From: Terrimonas_A sp051954695
GTDB lineage: Bacteria; Bacteroidota; Bacteroidia; Chitinophagales; Chitinophagaceae
Assembly: GCA_051954695.1 (NCBI GenBank)
Contig: JBQCHL010000025.1
Coordinates: forward strand, 49,582-113,581
Length of the DNA: 64,000 nt
Reading direction: 5' to 3'
Shown here: positions 1 through 9,320 of the stretch, in pieces
How the letters are laid out: each line of letters starts with the position of its first letter
Numbering within the stretch: position 1 is the stretch's first letter
The notes under the pieces: generated by a model
What the model was told of the DNA's origin: nothing
Seen by the model: only the letters and a program-made list of their open reading frames with translations
The model's database searches: none
Program-made: the position numbers and the translations under genes

Positions 1-442
1 AAGGAAGGATAATGCCCGCCAACGGGATATGCGTAGCCAGAATGATATAATAAACCCATCTCAATGAACCAACACCCGCCGCTTCGTCATCACTCAACAC
101 ACCATTATGATCAATATCACCAAACTTTGTTTCACCGGCAAACAGATGATGACAGATATAGCTTACCAGGAAGAGTATCGACAATATCATCGCTGTCATC
201 ATTATACTCTTATGTGTCAGGTATTGTTTTCTTTTAACAGCCGCTAATGCCGCTATCAGCAATATTGCCACAAGCGAATTGATCACTGCGTTGGCCTTGG
301 CAAAAAGATGTACATCAAAGCCCAGATCAACTTTTAGGTGAACACGGCTCAATAATACTACCGCAGCAAAAACAATAAACGAAAAAGCGATGATCAGTAC
401 AGATGCTTTCTTGTCATTCCTTTTCCAGGCCGGAGCTAACAT
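1..442 (-). CDS. DUF420 family membrane protein, C-terminus cut off by window edge
   Basis: About 147 codons are visible and the reading frame runs off the left edge without a stop. The ATG at 442 lies inside the SCO gene, overlapping its 3' end by 29 bases, so the two are translationally linked. The visible part has hydrophobic helices near residues 12-32, 45-62 and 75-95 and a stretch containing HHLFAGETKFG, the His-rich core seen in DUF420 (YozB/CtaM-like) proteins. Family members sit with heme-copper oxidase genes and are thought to help cytochrome oxidase maturation; that role is inferred from family and position, not shown here. Confidence 0.8.
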   Translation of the reverse strand, partial: MLAPAWKRNDKKASVLIIAFSFIVFAAVVLLSRVHLKVDLGFDVHLFAKANAVINSLVAILLIAALAAVKRKQYLTHKSIMMTAMILSILFLVSYICHHLFAGETKFGDIDHNGVLSDDEAAGVGSLRWVYYIILATHIPLAGIILP

Positions 443-1241
443 CTTTTTTCCTTTTTTGAATGAAGAATATCAATAATCCCACGCCGATAATTGCTGCTAT
501 AAAAGCCACTCCCATGATCTCCAGCTTCCCAGCCAAAAAACTTTTGCGCCTGGGATCTTTTTCCATGCTGAGAAAAATAATATCACTTGATAACCGTGCA
601 AGATCAGCACTGTCAAGCCCATGATAATAACCGCGTACATGACGGTTGGTATCTATAAGCACAAAATAATCGGAATGTACAAAGTCAGTATCTATGCCGT
701 GCCCATCAATAGTGCCGAGCTTCATTTCCTGGATCGCCATGTTATAGATCGTGTTCCGGTCGCCCGACAACAACCACCATTGTTCGGGGTTGATCTGGAA
801 CCGGTCGGCCCATTGTTTCAATCTTTCTACTGAATCCCTTTCAGGATCTATGCTAAAAGAAAGGAAATGAAGAAAGTCGGGTGTTTTATCTCCTACCCGT
901 TGAGCATTCGTAATGGATTGTTGCACCCATTTCATATTGCGGGTCATTGGAGGGCAAATGGTGGGGCAATGGGTGAAAAAGAAATCAGCCACAACGATTT
1001 TGCCTTTGAGCTTTTCCCAGCTTATTGAATCGCCTTCCTGGTTTACAAGTGCGAAATCTGCAAGCCGGTGCCAAACCGTATCAGTCATTTCCTTTCCCCT
1101 TTCTGTGCGGGTAATAACAGAATCGGCATAATAATGCCTGGGCATGGCAATGGCGGATTCACTAAAGCCTTTGACCACGAAATAACAAACCAGCGGTAGA
1201 AGCGCCGCCAGCAGGATGGCATATAGAGCAGTTTTATTCAA
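414..1241 (-). CDS. SCO1/SenC-type copper chaperone for cytochrome c oxidase
   Basis: 275 residues. An N-terminal membrane helix (about 4-24) is followed by a thioredoxin-fold domain with the copper-binding CPTIC motif (Cys92, Cys96) and the conserved third ligand His189 in the DFVHSDYF segment. SCO proteins deliver copper to the CuA site of subunit II or reduce its cysteines, on the outer face of the membrane. Unusually there is a second helix near residues 243-262 followed by a Lys-rich tail, so both ends are membrane anchored. The only usable start is TTG at 1239-1241: an in-frame TGA lies three codons upstream and the next Met is residue 33, after the anchor. It follows the oxidase operon. 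Confidence 0.9.
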   Translation of the reverse strand: MNKTALYAILLAALLPLVCYFVVKGFSESAIAMPRHYYADSVITRTERGKEMTDTVWHRLADFALVNQEGDSISWEKLKGKIVVADFFFTHCPTICPPMTRNMKWVQQSITNAQRVGDKTPDFLHFLSFSIDPERDSVERLKQWADRFQINPEQWWLLSGDRNTIYNMAIQEMKLGTIDGHGIDTDFVHSDYFVLIDTNRHVRGYYHGLDSADLARLSSDIIFLSMEKDPRRKSFLAGKLEIMGVAFIAAIIGVGLLIFFIQKRKKDVSSGLEKE

Positions 1242-1364
1242 ATCACTTCATTTTTAATTGCCGGCTACAGAAGCCGGACCGGCCTGCGCGCGAAATTATT
1301 CCATTTTAAGCCTCGCAGGCAAGAATGATACGGTAATATTTCTGTAAAACATGCTGATATAAAA

Positions 1365-1396
1365 AATCACCGGCCTAACAATATAAGCCGGTGATT
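1365..1396 (-). terminator. Rho-independent terminator after the oxidase operon
   Basis: A perfect 10-bp stem (1365-1374 with 1387-1396, arm AATCACCGGC) encloses a 12-base loop. Read on the minus strand the stem is followed by a T run (complement of 1361-1366). It lies 25 bases after the subunit IV stop codon and separates the act-cox operon from the SCO gene. Confidence 0.75.
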
Positions 1397-1420
1397 CAAC
1401 ATGATAAATAAACCTATACG

Positions 1421-1876
1421 TTATTGTTTTCCCGGCTTGGGCTCTTCCACTTTCTTTTCTTCTACGTGGTGTACTGGAGTAGTTGTTTCCTGGAAATGTT
1501 TATCATAGGTATTTCTCAGGTTCTTATAAGAATTACCATCAATGATAAAAGCTAAAATAAACCAGATAAACAACATCAGGGGAACCACAATAGTCATGAT
1601 CATATTACGGATCTCATCACCCAGGTGCATGAACACTGATACAATGTAATATGCTTTTGCAAGGGTAAGAATACATACCACGCCTTTAAAAGCCAGTACC
1701 AGGTAAGCATTAGGATCAGGGCCTTTATGGATAGTATAGATAATAAGACCGATTGCCAACTCTATTACTGTGATCACAGAAAGCAGGATCGTTGTTCTCT
1801 TCACCCTTTTGCTGAACTCTGTATCAGACACATGGTGCTGGAAGGTTATCTCTGAAGATGCTGATTGATGTTCCAT
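1421..1876 (-). CDS. coxD: Cytochrome c oxidase subunit IV (small membrane subunit)
   Basis: About 151 residues from the ATG at 1876 (the frame can be opened at a TTG at 1885, but the ATG is the better start). Three hydrophobic helices are visible in the middle of the protein (about 30-48, 60-82, 90-112), with a charged, Pro/Glu/Lys-rich tail. This layout matches the prokaryotic subunit IV family (COX4_pro) that stabilises caa3-type oxidases. It is the last gene of the oxidase operon, 40 bases after subunit III, and is followed directly by a terminator. Confidence 0.85.
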   Translation of the reverse strand: MEHQSASSEITFQHHVSDTEFSKRVKRTTILLSVITVIELAIGLIIYTIHKGPDPNAYLVLAFKGVVCILTLAKAYYIVSVFMHLGDEIRNMIMTIVVPLMLFIWFILAFIIDGNSYKNLRNTYDKHFQETTTPVHHVEEKKVEEPKPGKQ

Positions 1877-1916
1877 CTCGTTCAATTCGTTTATTGTAAA
1901 ATAAGTTTAAAGCTGT

Positions 1917-2792
1917 TTAGATCAGGTAGAAGCAAAGGAATACGAATACCCATACCAGGTCTACAAAGTGCCAGTACAAACCAGCTTTTTCAATCATCAG
2001 GTAATGACCTCTGCGTTCGAATACTCCTTTCTGCGTCATGATCAGCATGATAATATTGATCACTACACCAGAGAATACGTGGAAACCGTGGAAACCGGTA
2101 ATTCCGTAGAAATATCCACCGAAAGCAACAGGTCCGTTTTGACGCACATGCAGTTCAGCTGTATTGATCATGCCTGTCAGTTGATCTTTTGGAAGACCCA
2201 GCAGTTGTGCTTCCGTCATGGTATTGCCATGCTGTTCATGCACGATCCTTGCCAGTGATTCAACTGTTGAATTATTCAGCGCTGTAGTCAGTGCTTCACC
2301 ATGTACCAGTTGACCCCATGGGTTTACCCTGGTGGTTTGTCCTACCCATTCAATTTTCCCATCGATCAGGGTAGCGTGAGCACCGGTGATCAGGTGATGC
2401 CATTCCCATGCCTGACAGCTAAGGAAGGCGATACCACCAACGATAGTCCAGGCCAGCCATTTTATTACTCCTTTTTTATCACCATTATGTCCTGCATGCA
2501 CCGCCAGCACCATTGTTACGGAACTGATGATCAGGATAAAGGTCATTACGCTTACAAAAGCAAGAGGCAGATTGGCATGTCCTGCTCCGGGGAATGCATT
2601 GAACACCGCGTTTGGATCAGGCCAGAAGTTTTGGCTGAAACGGATAGTGCCATAAGAGATCAGAAAAGCCCCGAAAGTGAAAGCATCACTCATCAGGAAA
2701 TACCACATCATCAACTTCCCGTACTCTATGTTGAAGGGGCTCTTTCCACCGCTCCACCATTTTGTCTGCTGCGCTGTAGCTGTTGTCGCCAT
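1917..2792 (-). CDS. coxC: Cytochrome c oxidase subunit III with a soluble insert
   Basis: 291 residues with the subunit III helix pattern and the conserved C-terminal HGFHVFSG and YWHFVDLVW segments. It is the second of two adjacent subunit III-like genes (the other is at 2838-3407). Residues about 136-222 form a polar insert between two membrane helices that the shorter paralogue lacks; this is why it is 100 residues longer. Subunit III binds lipid and stabilises proton uptake in the oxidase. Having two tandem subunit III genes is common in Bacteroidota oxidase loci, and both products may be in the complex. Confidence 0.9.
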   Translation of the reverse strand: MATTATAQQTKWWSGGKSPFNIEYGKLMMWYFLMSDAFTFGAFLISYGTIRFSQNFWPDPNAVFNAFPGAGHANLPLAFVSVMTFILIISSVTMVLAVHAGHNGDKKGVIKWLAWTIVGGIAFLSCQAWEWHHLITGAHATLIDGKIEWVGQTTRVNPWGQLVHGEALTTALNNSTVESLARIVHEQHGNTMTEAQLLGLPKDQLTGMINTAELHVRQNGPVAFGGYFYGITGFHGFHVFSGVVINIIMLIMTQKGVFERRGHYLMIEKAGLYWHFVDLVWVFVFLCFYLI

Positions 2793-2837
2793 GTCAGTTA
2801 TTTCTATTTATAAATTCCAATTATCAAAAGGCTTCTA

Positions 2838-3407
2838 TTAACCGATGATCAGGAAGAACACCAGCAAATAGATCCATAAAATATCTACAAAATGCCAGTA
2901 CGTTGCCACTACTTCTACCGGCACTGCACTATACAATTTGATCTTTCCGAAAAACGCTTTGATAAGCATTACCAGTAACGCAATGATACCGCCTAATACG
3001 TGCAAAGCATGCAATCCGAAAATGATGTATAAGAACTGTCCTGCACCTGCTGACCCAGTGAAATGTACTCCCTGGTCCCACAGGCCTTTAAAACCGATCC
3101 ATTGCAACACCACGAAAACACATCCCAGCACAAAAGTCAATCCCATCAGCATACGGTACTGGTTCATTTCCCTCTGGCGAAAAGCTCTGAGGGCCATTTG
3201 CAACGTGAGACTGCTCACCAGTATCACAGCCGTTGACACCCAGAATATCTTCGGTATTGCGATATTGCTCCAGCCTACCAGGTTGCTTTTAACAATAAAG
3301 GCACTGGTAAGGCCTGCAAACATCATCAATATGCTGGCAATCGCCACCCACAAGGTAAACTTGTGGGGATGTAATTTCTTTTTTGGTTGATTCATCACTG
3401 TTTCCAT
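2838..3407 (-). CDS. coxC: Cytochrome c oxidase subunit III, short form
   Basis: 189 residues, five predicted membrane helices, with the family segments GLHALHVLGG and TYWHFVDILW near the C-terminus. It lacks the first two helices of seven-helix subunit III, as many bacterial short forms do. It sits between the heme O synthase gene (19 bases upstream) and the longer subunit III gene (45 bases downstream). An internal Met at residue 5 could also be the start. Confidence 0.9.
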   Translation of the reverse strand: METVMNQPKKKLHPHKFTLWVAIASILMMFAGLTSAFIVKSNLVGWSNIAIPKIFWVSTAVILVSSLTLQMALRAFRQREMNQYRMLMGLTFVLGCVFVVLQWIGFKGLWDQGVHFTGSAGAGQFLYIIFGLHALHVLGGIIALLVMLIKAFFGKIKLYSAVPVEVVATYWHFVDILWIYLLVFFLIIG

Positions 3408-3425
3408 CTCACTTTAATTATAATA

Positions 3426-4301
3426 TTATGCTTTACTCATTAATAAGGCCAGCAATACCACTGGCAGGTATAAATAACTTCCAAACATCACTTTCCTTGC
3501 TGAGCTTACGTCCATTTTTGCATACAGCGTAGTAGAACGCGTCAGCATAAAAATATTCGCCAATACAATCAACCCTATGCTTACCATCCCTACCACATCG
3601 CTATAATTACAGATACCGATGAAATAAGGCATCACAGTTACAGGAAACAACAGCAATGAGTAGATCACCGTTTGCAATGCTGTAAATTTTGTCGGCCCTT
3701 TTTCTGCCGGCAATAATTTAAAGCCTGCTGTGCTGTAGTCTGAGTGCGCAATCCAGGCAATGGCCCAGAAATGCGGGAACTGCCAGAGGAATTGTATCCC
3801 AAACAATACCCAGCCCCCCAGCGACAAACGGTCATCCCCAGCCGCCCAGCCTATCAGGCAGGGCAATGCTCCAGGAACTGCTCCCATTAACACGGCCATT
3901 GAACTTACTTTTTTCATTGGCGTGTATATAAAAGCGTAAAGGAACAAACTGAATGCTGCAAGGCCAGCCGACAACCAATTGAAATAGTAGCCAAGAATAA
4001 AAACACCCAGTGCGCCTGTAATGATGGCAAAAGCCCATCCTTCCTGTACACTCATCCTGCCTGCAGCAACAGGACGTTTTCCTGTTCGCTTCATCATCGC
4101 ATCCGTGTCTTTTTCCACTACCTGGTTGATGGCATTGGCACTTCCTGTGACCAACATCCCACCTGCAAAGAGCAATCCTATCATCACCCATTCATACTCC
4201 ACCACTTTCGGCGCCAGCAGGTAACTGATCACACTGCTGAACACTACCATTATACTGAGCGAAAGCTTAACTAACTGTAAGTAGTCTTTTATCTTATTCA
4301 T
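3426..4301 (-). CDS. ctaB: Protoheme IX farnesyltransferase (heme O synthase)
   Basis: About 291 residues from the ATG at 4301 (an upstream GTG at 4304 is in frame). A UbiA-type prenyltransferase with about eight membrane helices. The first Asp-rich substrate site is visible as N-x3-E-K-D-T-D-A near residue 60, with the second loop around GAVPGALPCLIGWAAGDD. It attaches a farnesyl group to heme b to make heme O for the oxidase. Placing it between coxA and coxC is typical for the phylum and supports a heme-A/O-type oxidase. Confidence 0.92.
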   Translation of the reverse strand: MNKIKDYLQLVKLSLSIMVVFSSVISYLLAPKVVEYEWVMIGLLFAGGMLVTGSANAINQVVEKDTDAMMKRTGKRPVAAGRMSVQEGWAFAIITGALGVFILGYYFNWLSAGLAAFSLFLYAFIYTPMKKVSSMAVLMGAVPGALPCLIGWAAGDDRLSLGGWVLFGIQFLWQFPHFWAIAWIAHSDYSTAGFKLLPAEKGPTKFTALQTVIYSLLLFPVTVMPYFIGICNYSDVVGMVSIGLIVLANIFMLTRSTTLYAKMDVSSARKVMFGSYLYLPVVLLALLMSKA

Positions 4302-4363
4302 CACAGCTTTCGCAATTTAAACCCTAATAAAAACCTCTCCTGATCTCTCTCACATTTTTATTT

Positions 4364-6172
4364 CTAATGCTTGCTTTCATTTGCCCCGATCGGCTCTGTC
4401 TGCGGAATGAATTCTCTTCCGTCTTTACCATAGTCATAAGGCCAACGGTGTACTTCAGGAATTTCTCCGGTCCAGTTACCGTGACCAGGCCTGATAGGAG
4501 TTGTCCATTCCAGCGTAGTAGCACCCCAGGGGTTGGCTGTGGTAACTTTTCTTCCTTTGAATATTGAATAGAAGAAGTTGAACACAAACATCAGTTGAAC
4601 AGCGAAAACAATAACTGTAACAATAGTGATCATCTGATCGAGACTGCCAAACTGGTTAAAAGAAACCCAAATGCTCTTATCCAGATAACGGCGGGGCATA
4701 CCAGCCAGACCTTCGTAGTGCATTGGCCAGAAGATCAGGTAAGCACCAACCAGTGTTACCCAGAAGTGGAAATAAGCAAGGGTATTGTTCATGTAGCGGC
4801 CAAACATTTTCGGGAACCAGTGATAGATGCCGGCAAACATACCGAACATAGATGCCACACCCATTACAATGTGGAAGTGGGCTACCACGAACATTGTATC
4901 GTGCAGGTGAATATCAATGGTTGAGTTTCCGAGGAAGATACCTGTTAAACCACCAGAGATGAATAAGCTCACAAAACCGATCGCAAACAGCATCGCAGGC
5001 GTGAAGCGGATATTACCCCGCCAGAGTGTCGTGAGCCAGTTGAACACCTTGATGGCCGACGGCACCGCGATCAGCAACGTTAACAGTACGAACACCGAAC
5101 CAAGGAATGGATTCAAGCCGGTAACGAACATATGGTGCGCCCAAACCAGGAAGGCCAGTATACAAATGGCGAACAGGGAACCGAGCATCGCCATATAACC
5201 GAAGATCGGCTTGCGGCTGTTGATAGATAATATTTCCGACACCATACCCATTGCAGGCAACAGGATGATATATACTTCGGGGTGACCAAGGAACCAGAAC
5301 AAGTGCTGATACAAGATCGCACTACCACCCTCATTCGGCAACACTTCCCCATTCACCACGATATCACTCAGGAAGAAGCTGGTTCCAATGTTGCGGTCAA
5401 ACAACAGGAGGATAGCACCTGAAAGCAATACAGGGAAAGACAATACACCCAGAACGGCAGTGAAGAACAGCGCCCAGATAGTCAGTGGCATACGGGTCAT
5501 GCTCATGCCTTTGGTACGCATGTTCAGGATAGTAGAGATATAGTTCAGACCAGCCATCAGCTGAGACACGATAAAGAGTGCCATACCGATCAACCAGAAA
5601 TCTGCACCGAGTTTTGAACCATCATTTGCCTGACCCAGAGCACTCAGAGGCGGATACATCGTCCAACCACCACTTGCAGGGCCGGTTTGCAGGAACATTG
5701 AAGCGATCATTATCACACTGGCCAGGAAGAAGAACCAGTAGGAAAGCATGTTCAGGAACGGAGAAGCCATATCCCTTGCACCCACTTGCAGCGGGATGAG
5801 GAAGTTGGAGAAAGTTCCTGAAAGACCTGCCGTTAATACGAAGAACACGAGTACAGTACCGTGCATGGTCACCAGCGCATAATAAAACTCAGGCTGGATG
5901 GTGCCGCCTTTTGCCCAATGTCCGAAGAAAGTTTCGAGAATCGGGAAAGACTGACCAGGAAAACCCAATTGCAAACGGAACAATACAGAAAACAGACCAC
6001 CAATGATCGCCCATATGATACCCGTTATCAAAAACTGCTTCGCAATGGTCTTGTGGTCCATGCTGAAAACATACTTTGAGATAAAGGACTGGTGGTGATG
6101 TCCGTGGTCACCGTTGTGATGAACATCGTGAGACACTGCTGTGTCGTGATGTATATGCAATGCTTCGCTCAT
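4364..6172 (-). CDS. coxA: Cytochrome c oxidase subunit I
   Basis: 602 residues, twelve or more membrane helices. Visible active-site motifs: WFLGHPEVYIILLP (CuB His, the family-A1 Glu and the cross-linked Tyr), HHMFVTG (CuB His pair) and HDTMFVVAHFHIVMG (high- and low-spin heme His ligands). The Glu in HPEVY marks an A1-type D-channel. It holds the heme a and the heme a3-CuB centre where oxygen is reduced and protons are pumped. A His-rich N-terminal tail of about 30 residues precedes the first helix. It lies 45 bases after coxB. Confidence 0.96.
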   Translation of the reverse strand: MSEALHIHHDTAVSHDVHHNGDHGHHHQSFISKYVFSMDHKTIAKQFLITGIIWAIIGGLFSVLFRLQLGFPGQSFPILETFFGHWAKGGTIQPEFYYALVTMHGTVLVFFVLTAGLSGTFSNFLIPLQVGARDMASPFLNMLSYWFFFLASVIMIASMFLQTGPASGGWTMYPPLSALGQANDGSKLGADFWLIGMALFIVSQLMAGLNYISTILNMRTKGMSMTRMPLTIWALFFTAVLGVLSFPVLLSGAILLLFDRNIGTSFFLSDIVVNGEVLPNEGGSAILYQHLFWFLGHPEVYIILLPAMGMVSEILSINSRKPIFGYMAMLGSLFAICILAFLVWAHHMFVTGLNPFLGSVFVLLTLLIAVPSAIKVFNWLTTLWRGNIRFTPAMLFAIGFVSLFISGGLTGIFLGNSTIDIHLHDTMFVVAHFHIVMGVASMFGMFAGIYHWFPKMFGRYMNNTLAYFHFWVTLVGAYLIFWPMHYEGLAGMPRRYLDKSIWVSFNQFGSLDQMITIVTVIVFAVQLMFVFNFFYSIFKGRKVTTANPWGATTLEWTTPIRPGHGNWTGEIPEVHRWPYDYGKDGREFIPQTEPIGANESKH

Positions 6173-6217
6173 AATCTTTTATTTTATCCCGCCCTGCGGG
6201 CTATTATAGGATTCGAA

Positions 6218-7282
6218 TTAATGACCAGCCATGGCTACTGGCTGTGTGGCTGCTTTTGCTGCTGTTGAATCTGCTGCTGCTTTTTGTGCGGCTGGATCTT
6301 TCTCAGGGAAAGCAGCAAAGTATTTTGGCTTCTTTGTCGCCATCCACTGATCAAATTCTTCCTGTGTTTCCACTACAATTTCACCGCGCATGCTCCAGTG
6401 GCCTTTACCGCACATCTGATCACAGGAAATTTCATATACAAAATTAGGATTGCCTGTTTCTTCTTTCATCTGCTTGCTGGTCTTGGTAGGCGTGAACCAC
6501 ATGGTGGTAGGCGTACCGGGAACAGCATCCATTTTCATCCGGAAATGCGCCAGACCTACGTCGTGGATCACATCTTTTGCACCGATCACCATCTTTATCG
6601 GCTTATTCACTACAAGGTGCATTGGCTCACCAGCAATATAAATATCATCATGGTTTGCAGGGTCGTCCCAAAGCTGACCCAGCGGATTGTTCTTAGCGTC
6701 GTTGATCTCCTTATAATATTTCTTACCAAGAATATTGTCTTTGCCCGGGTAGCGGAACTCCCATTTGAACTGGCTGCCGGTTACTTCCACGACCATCGCA
6801 TTTTTAGGTGCTTCACCTGTGATCTTGAACCAGTAGAAGATACCGAAACCAACCAGTACAGTCAGAGTGATTGCAGGAATTACAGTCCAAATCAATTCCA
6901 GCTTGTTGTTGTGCGGATAGTAAAACGCTTTACGGTTATCAGACTCCTGGTATTTATAAGAAAACCAGAATAATGCGATCTGTGTTGCAAAGAAAACAAT
7001 GCCAGTGAGGGCAATGGTGATGTACAACATGGTATCGATATGCACACCATGATCAGATGCTGGTGCACCCAGGATCTTTCCTTTCAGTCTTTCATTGCAA
7101 TAAAACACACCGATCAGGCCCACAATCAGGAAAATCAGCAACAGAAAGGCGTTGATCTTATTGGTCTGTTTCCTGGTCTTTTCTTCCCCACGCAGCACTG
7201 CTACATATTCACTGGCTTTGGCTATCTGAAAAGTAACCAGGAAGCCCAATGCCAAAATCGCTACAATGAAAAAAGTTTGCAT
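6218..7282 (-). CDS. coxB: Cytochrome c oxidase subunit II
   Basis: 354 residues. The C-terminal cupredoxin domain holds the CuA site: His240, Cys287, Cys291, His295 and Met298, in CDQMCGKGHWSM; the usual Glu between the cysteines is Gln289 (this ligand acts through its backbone). Four hydrophobic segments are visible (about 2-20, 44-62, 84-108, 129-152), two more than the classical two-helix subunit II. The tail is Ala/Lys-rich and has no fused cytochrome c domain. It accepts electrons from cytochrome c or directly from the complex encoded just upstream. Confidence 0.94.
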   Translation of the reverse strand: MQTFFIVAILALGFLVTFQIAKASEYVAVLRGEEKTRKQTNKINAFLLLIFLIVGLIGVFYCNERLKGKILGAPASDHGVHIDTMLYITIALTGIVFFATQIALFWFSYKYQESDNRKAFYYPHNNKLELIWTVIPAITLTVLVGFGIFYWFKITGEAPKNAMVVEVTGSQFKWEFRYPGKDNILGKKYYKEINDAKNNPLGQLWDDPANHDDIYIAGEPMHLVVNKPIKMVIGAKDVIHDVGLAHFRMKMDAVPGTPTTMWFTPTKTSKQMKEETGNPNFVYEISCDQMCGKGHWSMRGEIVVETQEEFDQWMATKKPKYFAAFPEKDPAAQKAAADSTAAKAATQPVAMAGH

Positions 7283-7351
7283 ATTCTATCGTTCAAAAGT
7301 TATTGTTCTAATTCGAGTTTAAACGTTTAAGGATTAAAAGGCTTAAACAAT

Positions 7352-8599
7352 TTAAGTATGGTGTATCAAGCTCTCTTTCACTAACGGGTGGTTTCTTGCC
7401 AGCAGTGGCGCTTTCGCCAGTGCTTTACCTGTTACAAACATGATCAGGCCGGCAAAACCTAAACCGATACCGAAATCATACAATATCATGGGTACATATG
7501 TTTTGCCTGTTTCGGCGTCAGTCAGCGGGCTGGGGAACACCATCTGGAAGAAATCCAGCCAGTGGCCAAACACGATCAGCAATGACATAAATGTAATGGT
7601 TGTATAATTCCTTTTTGAATCACGGCTCATCAGGATCAGGATCGGTGCTACGAAATTGATGATGAACATCAACCAGTATACTCCGCTGTATTCGCCTTGT
7701 GCCCTTGTTTTGAAATAAACTGTTTCTTCAGGAATGTTGGCATACCAGATCAGCATAAACTGGGAGAACCACAGGTAAGTCCAGAAGATAGAGAACGCAA
7801 ACATGAACTTACCAAGGTCATGCAGGTGCTCTTTATTTGTATATGGCAGGTAGCCGTTGTTTTTAAGGAACACAACAAACAGGGTAATTAAAGCGATACC
7901 TGCTACGAATGTACTTGCAAATGTGTACCAGCTATACATGGTGCTGTACCAGTGTGCATCGATGCTCATCAGCCAAAGCCAGGGAATAGAAGACATTACT
8001 GTAAGTGCAAATACAACAATGTATATCGCTGCCCAAACTGTGTTATTGAACATGTATTTCTTTCTGCCTTCTACTGTAGGGATAGGGTTGTTGTCGAGAC
8101 TGCGGGAAAGACTTCTCATTTTCCATCCCAACACAGACCAGAGAACAATAGTAAGTACAGTAACGATGGCAAAAAATCCTTTATTCAGGAAACCTGCTTT
8201 GTGCAGCAGTGTAGGGTCATGTTTTACGTGCTCAGCATCTGTCCAGTGATAGATCTCATGATTGCTGCCAAAAGCAATGGACAACAATATCGCTCCGCAG
8301 ATAACGCCCAATACCGGGATACAGGCAGTGATCGCTTCTGTAACGCGACGGAAAGACATCTGCCAGCCACCCCAGGCCAGTGTGGTAGCACAAATAAAGA
8401 ACATTGCTGCATTCACAATCAGCAGGAAGTAAACGCTATTCTGCAGCAAGCTGCCCCAGAACCTTGCCTGGTCGTGCGGATTATCTTTAGAGCCATGCGT
8501 GATATACAATGTAACTAGAGATAAGATCCCAATAGCCATTAAAGCGATCGCTATGGTATTGTATCTTTTCGGCGCTACAAATTGGTCCCTGTTTGACAT
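7352..8599 (-). CDS. actF: Alternative complex III subunit F, quinol-binding membrane subunit
   Basis: 415 residues with about ten membrane helices, of the NrfD/PsrC-like fold seen in ActC and ActF. Conserved loops such as FWGSLLQNSVYFLL and YANIPEETVYF match the ActF family. ActF is the second integral quinone-module subunit of the quinol:cytochrome c oxidoreductase. The gene follows actE by 31 bases and precedes coxB by 69, so the complex III and oxidase genes are one operon, in keeping with the supercomplex known for Flavobacterium. Confidence 0.92.
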   Translation of the reverse strand: MSNRDQFVAPKRYNTIAIALMAIGILSLVTLYITHGSKDNPHDQARFWGSLLQNSVYFLLIVNAAMFFICATTLAWGGWQMSFRRVTEAITACIPVLGVICGAILLSIAFGSNHEIYHWTDAEHVKHDPTLLHKAGFLNKGFFAIVTVLTIVLWSVLGWKMRSLSRSLDNNPIPTVEGRKKYMFNNTVWAAIYIVVFALTVMSSIPWLWLMSIDAHWYSTMYSWYTFASTFVAGIALITLFVVFLKNNGYLPYTNKEHLHDLGKFMFAFSIFWTYLWFSQFMLIWYANIPEETVYFKTRAQGEYSGVYWLMFIINFVAPILILMSRDSKRNYTTITFMSLLIVFGHWLDFFQMVFPSPLTDAETGKTYVPMILYDFGIGLGFAGLIMFVTGKALAKAPLLARNHPLVKESLIHHT

Positions 8600-8630
8600 C
8601 AGTATTCTTTTATAATTTCTTCAATAATTC

Positions 8631-9290
8631 TTATTTAACGGCTGCTTTTGTGCTGTCTGCTGCCGCTTTCGGTGCTTTTGCTGCTGTTGAATCTGTTTTT
8701 GCAGTGCTGCCAGCCGGGAATTGTTTTGATTTGATATAAGCAACCACTTCCCAGCGCTGTTTAGTGCTTAGTTGAGAAGCATAGCTGCCCATCTGGCCTT
8801 TACCATAAGTGGCAACATGGAAGATCGTTCCTTCAGATGTTGCTTTCATATCATCACCCATCAGGTTTTTAGGTGCTGCAGGGTAAGGGCCGCTACCATC
8901 TTTCCAGAGAGGACCATTACCATCCAGTTTGGAACCATGACAAATGCCGCAGTTAACGAGGTAAAGCCTTTCCGCTTCTTTCAGATCAAATGAACCAGCA
9001 GCCAGCGGGCTTTTTATGCCTGCCGAAGAAGCATAAGAACCTATAGTGTCTTTCAGCAGTTTTGAACCCAGCATATCGCCACGGGCAATAGTGCCTTCAA
9101 CCGGACCACCATGGAATTGTGCACCAGGTGTTGCAGATGCATCCAGTCTTTCCTGCACAGGAGCATATGTTTCATAAGCCCTGCTATAGGTCATGTCTGG
9201 CATATAAGCACGGCCAGGATTACGGCTGCTGCAGCTTACAGCCAGTGCTGTAACTGCTGCACATCCTGTTATGATCAAAAATTTTTTCAT
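8631..9290 (-). CDS. actE: Alternative complex III subunit E, monoheme cytochrome c lipoprotein
   Basis: 219 residues. A lipoprotein signal peptide ends at LAVSC (Cys20), so the protein is membrane tethered by lipid. One heme c site is present, CGICH (Cys114-His118), and a likely axial Met lies in GQMGSYAS near residue 166. The C-terminus is a low-complexity Ala/Lys/Thr tail. ActE passes electrons from the ActA/B hemes and clusters toward the terminal oxidase. Confidence 0.93.
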   Translation of the reverse strand: MKKFLIITGCAAVTALAVSCSSRNPGRAYMPDMTYSRAYETYAPVQERLDASATPGAQFHGGPVEGTIARGDMLGSKLLKDTIGSYASSAGIKSPLAAGSFDLKEAERLYLVNCGICHGSKLDGNGPLWKDGSGPYPAAPKNLMGDDMKATSEGTIFHVATYGKGQMGSYASQLSTKQRWEVVAYIKSKQFPAGSTAKTDSTAAKAPKAAADSTKAAVK

Positions 9291-9320
9291 CCGTATATTG
9301 TTAATGTTCTTCTTGAATTA

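Noticed and set aside
7325..7348. Hairpin between actF and coxB
   Set aside because: The 7-bp AT-rich stem (GTTTAAG/CTTAAAC) is weak and expected by chance in AT-rich spacer sequence.
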